Assembly (NCBI RefSeq): GCF_021532315.1
Contig: NZ_JAKGAO010000007.1
Coordinates: forward strand, 1-64,000
Source: Paenibacillus tarimensis
GTDB taxonomy: Bacteria; Bacillota; Bacilli; Paenibacillales; Paenibacillaceae
DNA length: 64,000 nt
Direction: 5' to 3'
Shown one piece after another: positions 8,207-17,000 of the stretch (positions are counted from its first letter, which is position 1; each line of letters opens with the position of its first letter). A program made the position numbers and the translations under genes. The notes below the pieces were generated by a model. It worked only from the letters and a program-made list of their open reading frames with translations. It was not told the origin of the DNA and ran no database searches.

Positions 8207-9514
8207 CTACATGCGTACCAGAGCTTCATTTGAAACGGAATAGCCTTTCGAAGGCTGGACGAGCTCCAGGTAGAAGAGCTTGCCCCATTTGGTGGAATCG
8301 TGGCCGATCGTATGGACGTAGATGGTTTTAGTCGTTTCTCCGGGAGCAAATTCTACCCACTGCTCCAGGGCTGTAAAATCCACTCCAGGCTGGGCAACTA
8401 GATTATCATTAACTTGAGTGGTGTCATCCAAGCGTGTTCGGACAAGCGCCTTGGCAGTGCCCTCTGAACTGTTGCGGGAGATGGTAAACGCTGCTTGTTG
8501 GGTCCATTGATTAGCATTTATGACCTGCATATCGAACTTGAAGCAGGGCTTGTCGTTATCTACAATGGCCACGTAGCCTGTCTTGTGGGAACCAAACTTG
8601 GCATTGACCGGGTTTGATAGCTTAATCCGGAACACTTCATCCTTCTTCTCAACTTCCTTGTCATCAATAACGGTAAATAAATCTCTTCGCTGAATGACGG
8701 GGAAACGGTGCGGCTCATGGAAAATAAAAGGGTTATCGTAATAGGTATATTCTTTGCCATGTTCAAAAACGATCTTCTTAAACGTAATTTTTTCGCGGAG
8801 CGGCTTATAGTCACTTCCTTTTGTGGCGCAGCAGTCAATGAATGACAGGTCGGCTGTTACATCTTGACGCAAGTCACCGAGCAGCATAATGCCTTCTGGA
8901 ATACTGCTTGTGAATACCATTAGCGGACGCTGGCTGGCTCCATCTTCAGATACCTTATACAGGGGTTTAGACTTAGAGCTGCCTGACGTAAACGAGAGGG
9001 TTGCCTGGTCGTCGTCAAATACATATAATAAGGCTTCTTGATAAGGCTCTTTTATGTAAGCGTTGTCACTAGTGGATTTTAAGGTAATGACATAATATTC
9101 TGTACATTCAGAGCGGGTGTCATCGGCTACCGGTATTGTAAAGCTGGCTGTCTTCGCATCATTGGTGAGAATTAACTCTCCGTACTGCGGAGGGACAGGG
9201 GGAATGGCGCATGCATTCTTAATGGCTCCCGTATACTGAACCTGCTTGACCTCATAGGTGACTATGGCTTGCTCGCCAATACCAGGGAGATCTCCGGTCA
9301 TCCGAACGGGAATGCTCCGGTCTCCGTCCTGCTCATACTGTCCATAGTACCCCTTATCTTCCTCTTCCCAGTCGATCTTGGTCTTCCAGTAATCGAAGCC
9401 GGACAGTTCAATTGCTGGCTTGGTAATGGCTGGATTGGCACTGATACCGGCTGGCATAATCGTTGCGGTAAGCAATAGGGTGAGCAGGCTGGTCCATACG
9501 GTTCTTCTCTTCAT
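8207..9514 (-). CDS. Secreted Calx-beta domain protein
   Basis: A 435-aa exported protein with a signal peptide (MKRR, then a hydrophobic core, cleavage near ISANP). The rest is beta-rich and contains at least three Calx-beta-like repeats. Their hallmarks are the AIVDNDKP segment after about residue 310, a DDDQATLSF segment near 190, and a last repeat with FAPGETTKTI followed by LFYLELVQPSKG. Such domains bind calcium and mediate adhesion. The last repeat ends at EALVRM, just short of the usual VDDD strand, so the protein may be slightly truncated. There is no SLH, LPXTG or membrane anchor. GGAGGG lies about 9 bases before the start. It stands alone, so there is no operon context. Confidence 0.7.
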   Translation of the reverse strand: MKRRTVWTSLLTLLLTATIMPAGISANPAITKPAIELSGFDYWKTKIDWEEEDKGYYGQYEQDGDRSIPVRMTGDLPGIGEQAIVTYEVKQVQYTGAIKNACAIPPVPPQYGELILTNDAKTASFTIPVADDTRSECTEYYVITLKSTSDNAYIKEPYQEALLYVFDDDQATLSFTSGSSKSKPLYKVSEDGASQRPLMVFTSSIPEGIMLLGDLRQDVTADLSFIDCCATKGSDYKPLREKITFKKIVFEHGKEYTYYDNPFIFHEPHRFPVIQRRDLFTVIDDKEVEKKDEVFRIKLSNPVNAKFGSHKTGYVAIVDNDKPCFKFDMQVINANQWTQQAAFTISRNSSEGTAKALVRTRLDDTTQVNDNLVAQPGVDFTALEQWVEFAPGETTKTIYVHTIGHDSTKWGKLFYLELVQPSKGYSVSNEALVRM

Positions 9515-9667
9515 CTGATACCCTCCATCGACAGTATGTTACAATATGTATCAATCTCATTATAAGGGAAGGTATGACGAGTATCAATCCCTATTTTTGG
9601 TTGAATCTTATGAAAAATGAGAATTTTATAAAACCTTATACTTATGTTCGGCGGCAGAACATATGCG

Positions 9668-10315
9668 TCACCATATCTTCAGCTTAATCGCCTTCTTGTA
9701 TAGGGGATAGAACCATTTCACACCGCTTGGTGTGAGTGTATCTGCAAGCAGGTGGGACAGATAGCCCGCTGCCGCGACTCTTGTCAGTCCCGCAATCTGC
9801 AGCTCGGATTCCAGTTCGCGGCCGATGAGAATCCAGAGCAGCAGAGCCCACACCGTGTGGCTTAATCCTCTGTGCTTCAGCCAGGGAACCCAGATTACGA
9901 ACAGGCCGAATCCAAGCAGCCACTGAATATTAAACTGAAGGCTCGTATACAGGAGGACAGCTCCTACCAGACTGACAAGTGTATTGCGGATAACACCCTC
10001 ACGCATAACAAGACCGAGGAGAAACAGTGCCAGTGCGATTGCAGTGGTAGCCGGGGTATAGTAGTCATGTATAAAATAAAAATAAACGGCCGAGGCTGCC
10101 GACAGCAGGCCGGACCAGAAGGTTATCGTCCGCAGCATCTTCGACAGCTTGCCGATCTTGCGGCTTAGCAGGCTTGGACCATCCAGATCCGCGCTTAGGG
10201 CGGATATGACGGCAACGGCCATATAGACCGCCGCGTTGGCTGGGTTGAAGGGATAATAAGCGGCAGCAGCGCCTCCTATTGCTGTTCCGATTGCCAGGTG
10301 TGTAGTGCCTCTCAT
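9668..10315 (-). CDS. DUF457/YdjM-type membrane-bound metal-dependent hydrolase
   Basis: A 215-aa integral membrane protein with about five or six hydrophobic segments. It carries the family motifs: THLAIG at the N-terminus, SADLDGP after the second segment, HRGLSHT near residue 145 and YLSHLLADTLTP near 185. These His and Asp residues are thought to bind metal. The family (E. coli YdjM and relatives) is LexA-linked in E. coli, but the biochemical role is not known. A GGAAGAG site precedes the ATG. It is divergent from a second, distant member of the same family at 10516, a curious back-to-back pair. Confidence 0.85.
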   Translation of the reverse strand: MRGTTHLAIGTAIGGAAAAYYPFNPANAAVYMAVAVISALSADLDGPSLLSRKIGKLSKMLRTITFWSGLLSAASAVYFYFIHDYYTPATTAIALALFLLGLVMREGVIRNTLVSLVGAVLLYTSLQFNIQWLLGFGLFVIWVPWLKHRGLSHTVWALLLWILIGRELESELQIAGLTRVAAAGYLSHLLADTLTPSGVKWFYPLYKKAIKLKIW

Positions 10316-10515
10316 ATTGCTCTTCCATCCTATCTCAATTATCTATATAGCAAACATATGTTCGATGTTTCTAGTATAACCTGCAAGAGGACCGCCTGCA
10401 ACCATTTTAAGGGAAAGGGCGGAAAGGATAGGATGGGGTATCCCATTATTGAATCTGACTTGGTATACTAGAATCGAGACATACCAACAGACGGCATTAC
10501 ATAATGGAGGCAGGA

Positions 10516-11400
10516 ATGGACACCGTTACACACACGTTATTCGGTCTTACGCTGTATGGAGCGGTTGATAAGACCCGAATGTCCCGTAAGGAAAAGGGCG
10601 CTTTGATGCTGGCTGCAGTCGGCGGCTCGCAGATACCCGATATTGATGTAATATCCGCCTGGTGGGATACACAGGGGCGATATCAGATGTGGCACAGAGG
10701 TATTACACATTCCGTATTTGTTGTGCCGGTATGGGCGGCACTCATTACGCTCGTAGTTCGGCTTCTGTTCAAGGTCAGGGGATGGTTCTGGTTCGGCTTG
10801 GCTGCGCTCGCTGTTCTGATTCATGACGGCAGCGACCTGTTCAATGCCTGGGGAACCGGATTTTTGGAGCCCTTCTCCGATGTCCGGGTAACCTTTGGCA
10901 CAATTCCGATTGTGGATGTGCTGTTCTGGATCATTATGGGCGGCGCTTTCCTGTTTGCCAAGTTTAACAAGGCAAGATGGCGCCCGCACCATGTATTCCG
11001 TATTGCCTGGGGGCTTATGGCGCTGCATGTAGCGATTCAGACCTCTCAAGGCTACGCCATCCAGAACAGCTTGAAGGAGGAATACGAGCAGATTGCGCTC
11101 TCGGCGGATTTTGTGCCGGGCGTGTTCACGGTCATCGGCAAGCAGGATAACATCGTGGAAATCCGCAAGGGGACCTTGTGGTCGGGGATGGAAGAGGTGG
11201 CCGTGCTCACATCCAAAGAGGACGCCGATCTCGACAGGCTTTTTGCGGCTAACCCCAAAGCGAAGACCTTGTATGAGTGGTCGCCGTTTGTTGTTATCGT
11301 AGAGGAAGGGAACCGCCTAGGGTTGTATGACCCGCGCTTTTACCGGAATGGCCAATCCTTCTTGTTCGAGTACATGGACAGGGTGGAGACCGGTCAATAG
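10516..11400 (+). CDS. YfhP-like membrane metal-dependent hydrolase
   Basis: A 294-aa membrane protein of the DUF457 superfamily, close in layout to B. subtilis YfhP. It has an N-terminal DTVTHTLFG segment, SQIPDIDV, WHRGITHS, and an HDGSDLFNAWG segment, followed by transmembrane helices and a soluble C-terminal domain (about residues 180-294). The ATG at 10516 is preferred to 10504 because GGAGGCAGG lies between them at a suitable distance. It is divergent from the related gene at 9668-10315, with about 200 bases between that hold both promoters. The substrate is not known. Confidence 0.85.
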   Translation: MDTVTHTLFGLTLYGAVDKTRMSRKEKGALMLAAVGGSQIPDIDVISAWWDTQGRYQMWHRGITHSVFVVPVWAALITLVVRLLFKVRGWFWFGLAALAVLIHDGSDLFNAWGTGFLEPFSDVRVTFGTIPIVDVLFWIIMGGAFLFAKFNKARWRPHHVFRIAWGLMALHVAIQTSQGYAIQNSLKEEYEQIALSADFVPGVFTVIGKQDNIVEIRKGTLWSGMEEVAVLTSKEDADLDRLFAANPKAKTLYEWSPFVVIVEEGNRLGLYDPRFYRNGQSFLFEYMDRVETGQ

Positions 11401-11411
11401 CACAGACAATT

Positions 11412-11466
11412 AGAGAGCCCTTATCCGGCTCCCGGTTTGGTCTGGGGGGATAAGGGCTCTCTCTAT
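11412..11466. terminator. Terminator between convergent genes
   Basis: AGAGAGCCCTTATC pairs with GATAAGGGCTCTCT around a loop of about 22 bases, with T-rich sequence after it. It lies between the convergent YfhP-like and GNAT genes. Confidence 0.65.
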
Positions 11467-11489
11467 TATTACCGGTAATCATTACCAGC

Positions 11490-12170
11490 CTAGATCGGCA
11501 GCAGGGACACCGACTGCTTCTTCTCCAGCTCCGCTACCATATCCAGCCATGCTTGCGGCTTGTTAGGCAGGACGGTATAGTATCGCCTCAGGAAAGAGAC
11601 GACAAGCTCCGCAGGAACAGATTCCATCTGCTCATCCATTGGCAGGAAGCCGAGATCGAGCCCTTCAACAGCTTCACCGTCGTTGTTCCAGGATGGGTGA
11701 ACATACGGGAAGTCCAGGCGCTTGTAGCCGATATGGGACAATACCTCTCGCCGGACATACGGGTCCATTGGCTTAACGCCGCCGAATTCATAGTGCTCGA
11801 CGCGGTAAGGGTCGTAGATTTCGGCAAACATGCCCGTCAGCTCTTTGCCGTTAGCGGCAGCCAGCGCCTGCAGGTCAGCTTCCCGTTTTTTCCACAGAAA
11901 ACGCCCGATGCCAAGGCCCGGCTGTCCAATGATTGTGAAATCGGTCATCGCAACGTTAAAGTCTTCATAGTAGCGGTACTCCGTTGCACCGACGACCTGC
12001 CCCTCCAGCACGGCGACAAACACCCGAATGCCAGGATCTTCAAGCGGCTCCTTCCACAGGTCATATTCCAGCACCTCTTCAGGCGGAAAAACATGCTGCA
12101 TCAGTTCATGCATGCTGCGGAAGAGCGGGTCTTCTATACTTGTTATACGGTGATAATCCATCTTAGCCAT
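11490..12170 (-). CDS. GNAT family N-acetyltransferase
   Basis: A 226-aa protein with a weak but recognisable GNAT fold. FVAVLEGQVVGATEYRYY corresponds to the central beta strands, and the IIGQPGLGIGRFLWKKRE segment has the acetyl-CoA pyrophosphate loop (GxGxG/A-like GLGIGR). It is the third gene of a minus-strand set: nitrilase (12912-13772), GNAT (12212-12883), then this gene, with gaps of 28 and 41 bases. It is a distant relative of its GNAT neighbour and probably modifies a related substrate. The acceptor is unknown; no signal peptide, cytoplasmic. Confidence 0.7.
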   Translation of the reverse strand: MAKMDYHRITSIEDPLFRSMHELMQHVFPPEEVLEYDLWKEPLEDPGIRVFVAVLEGQVVGATEYRYYEDFNVAMTDFTIIGQPGLGIGRFLWKKREADLQALAAANGKELTGMFAEIYDPYRVEHYEFGGVKPMDPYVRREVLSHIGYKRLDFPYVHPSWNNDGEAVEGLDLGFLPMDEQMESVPAELVVSFLRRYYTVLPNKPQAWLDMVAELEKKQSVSLLPI

Positions 12171-12211
12171 TCAAAGGCCTCCTTCAAGTTAGAGCCAGCT
12201 GGGCTGGCTCA

Positions 12212-12883
12212 TTATGATACGGTGCGGAAAGGATTCCGCCATTCCATTAAGGTGCCGTAATTCCGGGACTGCTCGTCCTCAAGATAGCCGGGTATAACCC
12301 TGACAGGCATACGCCCGCAGCGGAGCAGGAACGACAGAACCGGGTCCTTCAGCGTGCCGTTAAGCACGGCTTCCACATACTGCTCGGCTGTCATCTCCTC
12401 TGCCTTGTTTCCGTAGCCCGGCATTCGCCCCCCGCCCAGCAGCCGCTCAAGGCCGAGGTGTACGACAACGTCGTACATGGCGAACATCAGCCATTTGCCG
12501 AGGCCGAGCTTGCGGTAGGCGGGGCGGACCGCTATATCAACCACATACAGGGTGTTGCCCTGCGGATTATGATTACGGATATAACCGTTATCGGTCACAT
12601 CCTCCCACGTGTGGTCAGGGTCGCCCGGATGATACTCGGTAAGCAGGGACGTCATAGAGCCGGCGATCCGGCCGTCGATCTCCACACACAGCGCCCCCTC
12701 CGGGAACAGGCGCACATGGTTGCTGAGCTGCTCTCTGTTCCACCACAGCTCGGAAGGGAAGGGGGGAGGGAAGCATTCCTGCTGAACCTCAACCAGGCCG
12801 TCAAAATCTTCCTCCCGGTAGTTGCGGATTACTGCCGGGACAGGCCGGTCTCCGTCGTAAACGAAAAGCTCTTTCCGGTACAC
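12212..12883 (-). CDS. GNAT family N-acetyltransferase (YhcX N-terminal-like)
   Basis: A 223-aa GNAT enzyme with the acetyl-CoA motif VDIAVRPAYRKLGLGKWL near residues 110-130 and a substrate part containing FPPPFPSELWW. From memory, B. subtilis YhcX joins a GNAT domain and a carbon-nitrogen hydrolase in one chain. Here the same two parts are separate, adjacent genes, nitrilase first with 28 bases between. This suggests the two proteins work together, perhaps on a small amide or amine. Cytoplasmic. Confidence 0.8.
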   Translation of the reverse strand: MYRKELFVYDGDRPVPAVIRNYREEDFDGLVEVQQECFPPPFPSELWWNREQLSNHVRLFPEGALCVEIDGRIAGSMTSLLTEYHPGDPDHTWEDVTDNGYIRNHNPQGNTLYVVDIAVRPAYRKLGLGKWLMFAMYDVVVHLGLERLLGGGRMPGYGNKAEEMTAEQYVEAVLNGTLKDPVLSFLLRCGRMPVRVIPGYLEDEQSRNYGTLMEWRNPFRTVS

Positions 12884-12911
12884 AGGCAGCCTCCTTACGT
12901 TTCAGGAATTT

Positions 12912-13772
12912 TTATTTCCAATCGGTATACAGATCTGTCCGGCGGTCGCGCCAGGTTGTAACCGAGCCGCGTTCACGCACTTCGTACAGCAGCTCCAGGT
13001 CCAGATCGGCCGTAACAATCATGTCGTCGTTGATTTCGCCCTCTACCAAGATGCCGCGCGGCGGGAACGGGATATCATTAGGTGTTATGACAGCTGCCTG
13101 CCCAAAATTAGCCCGCATGAAATCGACTGTCGGCAGGGAGCCTACTGTGCCTGTCCCAACTACATAGACCTGATTTTCGACGGCACGGGCATGGCTGGTG
13201 TAGCGGACACGGTAGAAGCCGTGGCGGTCATCGGTACAGGATGGGCAGAAGATAACGTCCGCCCCTTTGGCTTTGGCCATCCGGACTATCTCTGGGAATT
13301 CAATGTCATAACAGGTGAGCATGGCGATGGTTCCTTTGTCCGTTTCAAATACTTCAAGCCCGTCGCCCTGCTTCATATTCCATTCGTTTACTTCTGTTGG
13401 CGTAATATGCAGCTTCGGCTGCTCGCCGATCCGGCCGTCCGGGTAGAAGAGGTGAGCGGTATTGTACAGCTTGCCTTCCTTGCGCGTAACATGGGTGCCG
13501 GCGATGATATGGGTTCCTGACTCACGGGCAAGACGGGTGAATAGCTCGCGGTACGCATCTGTGAAATCAGGCAGGTCGTTGATCGTCAGGGCGTTGCCCT
13601 TGCCGTCTCCAATGGACAGCAGCTGGGTCGTAAAGAACTCGGGAAACAGGATAAACTCCGCGCCGAATTCCTCGGCGGTCTTCATATAATGCTCGGATTG
13701 AGCGGCAAACTCGTCAAAGGACGAGATGGTATGCAGATGATATTGTACGGCAGAAACTCTGATCTTGGTCAT
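12912..13772 (-). CDS. Carbon-nitrogen hydrolase (nitrilase superfamily)
   Basis: A 286-aa member of the nitrilase superfamily with the full catalytic triad: Glu45 in FPEFF, Lys120 in PKLHIT and Cys154 in LTCYDIEFPE. It should hydrolyse an amide or act as an omega-amidase or N-carbamoyl hydrolase; the substrate is not evident. The ATG at 13772 is chosen over an upstream frame start because AAGGAGGGC directly precedes it. It is the first gene of a three-gene set with two GNAT acetyltransferases. From memory, the nitrilase-GNAT combination occurs as a fusion (YhcX) in other Bacillota. Confidence 0.88.
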   Translation of the reverse strand: MTKIRVSAVQYHLHTISSFDEFAAQSEHYMKTAEEFGAEFILFPEFFTTQLLSIGDGKGNALTINDLPDFTDAYRELFTRLARESGTHIIAGTHVTRKEGKLYNTAHLFYPDGRIGEQPKLHITPTEVNEWNMKQGDGLEVFETDKGTIAMLTCYDIEFPEIVRMAKAKGADVIFCPSCTDDRHGFYRVRYTSHARAVENQVYVVGTGTVGSLPTVDFMRANFGQAAVITPNDIPFPPRGILVEGEINDDMIVTADLDLELLYEVRERGSVTTWRDRRTDLYTDWK

Positions 13773-14006
13773 ATGCCCTCCTTGTCGGTCACCTCCACGG
13801 GAGGAAGGTGTGCTGCTTATATTATGAAAGGAACGCCGGGCTGATGCAAGCATTAGGATCCGGCTAAGTGTTCAACTATAATTTCTCCCCGGAATGCGCT
13901 TTGGCGTAGGGGCTTTTTTCCATCCCTAACTATGGCTGGTGGAAGGAGGTGGCAGCTGTTGTTAAAACTGCAGAAATGTTTGGTTTGTACCATGTTTTAT
14001 TTATAT

Positions 14007-14012
14007 AGCGCT
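14007..14012. promoter_or_regulatory. Weak cre-like core before the galactanase gene
   Basis: AGCGCT, the palindromic core of catabolite-responsive elements, lies about 58 bases before the galactanase start. The flanks match the consensus poorly, so CcpA control is only a possibility. Confidence 0.2.
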
Positions 14013-14069
14013 TACGATAATTAATGTAGCAACACAGCATGTACATAGACTAAGGGGAGGATTGTCAAG

Positions 14070-17000
14070 ATGAGAAGCGGGAAGGGGAGACTAAGTCTTC
14101 TGCTTGCAGCAGCATTAATAATGGCCCAGCTAGCCGTTTATCCGGTACATAAGGCAGAAGCAGCGGCTGTTAATCTGGCATTGGGGAAAACGGTTACAGT
14201 GAGCTCGGAAAATACAGCTAATGGTGATTATGCGCCAAAGGCTGTAGACGGCACTACTGATACGCAATGGACAGCCTCGGGTTCAATCAGCGGTTCCTCT
14301 GAATGGCTGATGGTCGATTTGGGCTCCGCGCACAATATTTCAGGCGCAGAAATTGCATGGAAGGATCAGCCGGGTGAATGGGGCTTTGGCTCAGTTAAAT
14401 ATCTGGTTGAAGTATCCTCTGACGGTAACGACTGGCGTGTTGCATCTGACAAGAGTGCTAACACGGGATTGGAGCAAACAGCTGTTGAACTGTTCTCTGA
14501 GAGCAATGTTCGCTATGTTCGTATAAACATTCAATCATATATAGGCCCTAACTATTGGCCTGGTATTAGAGAGCTGAGAGTATGGGAAGAGGTCGTTGTG
14601 AGATCTCCAGCTGACATTAGCTCCTATGCTCCAGTCACAGTTACGACATCTGCAGGTGTTGCGCCCGTTTTGCCGGCGGAGGTGACGGCAAATTATCAGG
14701 ACAATACAACCGGCACTGTAGCGGTGACTTGGAATGCTGTACAGCCATCTCAGTATGCGGCTGTGGGCACCTTCACGGTTCAGGGAACAGTTGAAGGTGC
14801 TGCTGTTCAGCCTGAAGCAGCTGTAAATGTCAGCGCCTTCCGTGAAGACTTCATCCGGGGCGTAGATATTTCTACACTGACAGCTATTGAAGACAATGGC
14901 GGCAAGTATTACGACAGTAACGGTGTAGAGCGCGACCTTCTGGATATTCTGAAGGACCGCGGTGTTAACTATGTGCGCCTCCGGGTATGGAATGACCCGA
15001 AGATGACAAATTTCCACGGTGACACCTACTATAACAATAAGGAAGATGTTGTCCGTCTTGGCCAGCGGGTTAAGGCAAAGGGCTTGAAGCTCCTGGTGGA
15101 TTTCCACTATTCCGATGATTGGGCTCATCCCGGACAGCAGCTGAAACCTGTTGCGTGGAAGAATTACACACATGAACAGCTGAAGGCGGCTGTCAAATCG
15201 TATACGACAGAAGTACTAACGGATCTGAAAAATGCCGGTGCGATGCCCGACATGGTTCAGATCGGTAATGAAATTAACAGCGGTCCGCTGAATGATAAGA
15301 ACAGCACGCCTGATTTTAATAAGACAGCCGATTACATCACCAGCGGTGTTGAAGGTGTCCGTGCGGTTGAGGGCGGCGAGAATGTCAAGATTATGGTTCA
15401 CCTGGCCGAAGGCGGCAAATACGGCACATTTAACTGGTTCTTTAGCGAGTTGAAGAGCCGAAATGTTGAATATGACATTATTGGACTTTCGTATTACCCG
15501 TTCTGGCACGGCACATTTGCTGATGTCCAGAATACAATGGACCGGATATCGGTCGAATTTGGCAAGGAAGTAGTAATCGCAGAAACTTCTTATCCGTTCA
15601 GCTACAAGAACGGCGACGCTCATGCCAATGTAATTGGTAATCCGTCACAGCTGGTCGGAGGCGCAACATTCCCGGCGACTGTTCAGGGCCAGTTTGATGC
15701 TACTAAAGCGGTAATGGACGTTTTGGCTAAGGTGCCGGACGGCAAAGGACTTGGTTTCTTCTATTGGGAGCCGGCCTGGATTGCCGCCAATGTTGGCTGG
15801 ATCGATTCCGAAGGCGATGCCTGGGAGAACCAGGCGATGTTCGATTTCGATGAATTCCCTGCAAACGGAGGCTATTCCTACAAAGGTTACGCTCTCCCCT
15901 CACTGGATGTATACAAGGTTGGACTGGCACAAGCTCCGGCTAGCCGTGCGGAGCTGGAGAAGTGGCTGAAGAAGGCAAAGCTGTATACACAGACTGATGT
16001 TGAAGGTCAAAGCTGGCAGACGCTGCAGGACAGCATTGCTGCAGCCGAGCAGGCTTACAGCAGCGTATATACCCAGCAGGGTGTAACACAAGCGGCCATT
16101 GACGGGGCAGTCAGCAGCTTGATTAGCACGATTGCAGGACTGCAGGTTACAGGTGTGAATAAACAAGGACTGCAAGCGGTTGTAGACGAAGCACAAAGCA
16201 AAGAGCAAGCGGACTGGTCAGCCTTTACTTGGGGGAACCTGCAGACTGCGCTTAATGCCGCAGTTGCAGCGCTGAACGATGCACAAGCCTCTCAAGCGGA
16301 GGTAGACAAGGCTGCAGCAGACCTGAGAACAGCAGTTGATTCCTTATCTGATATCGATAAGACCGCTCTTGCGAATAAAATCGCAAGTGTCCGGGTTATG
16401 GACAGTTCGTCTTATACAATGAGCAGCTGGGCAGCAGTACAGGCTGCGTTAACTGCCGCTGTTGCGGTTAACGACCGGCAGGATGTTGTGCAAGAAGAGG
16501 TTGAAAAAGCACTAGCTGATTTGGAGATAGCTCTGGGTAAGCTTGTACCTCTCCAGGAGCTTGCAGCGGGGAAGCCGGCAACAGCTTCTACCAGCGCAGG
16601 TACAGGCGGCGGACAGAATAACTCGCCGGCAGGTGCACACGATGGGAATTCGAATACATCATGGGGAACGGACCAAGGTGCAGGCAGCTGGTGGAGAGTC
16701 GACCTGGGCACACAGGCATTTATTCGAAAGATAGAGATGAAAATGTGGGCGGGCGACATCAAGTTTAAGATTGAGGTTTCTAATGACGACAAGAACTATG
16801 TGGAGATCGCCAATACGACAAGCGATGTCATTGTCTCTATTGATCCTAAAATTGTATTAGCTAATCCTGTAACGGCCCGTTACATCAAGGTAACAGTCAC
16901 AAGTGCCTCCACCAACTGGGTGGGGATGATGGACTTCTGGGCATACGGCGCATTCGCTATCGACAAAACAGCACTTGCCAGCAAAATTGCCGAAGTGGAA

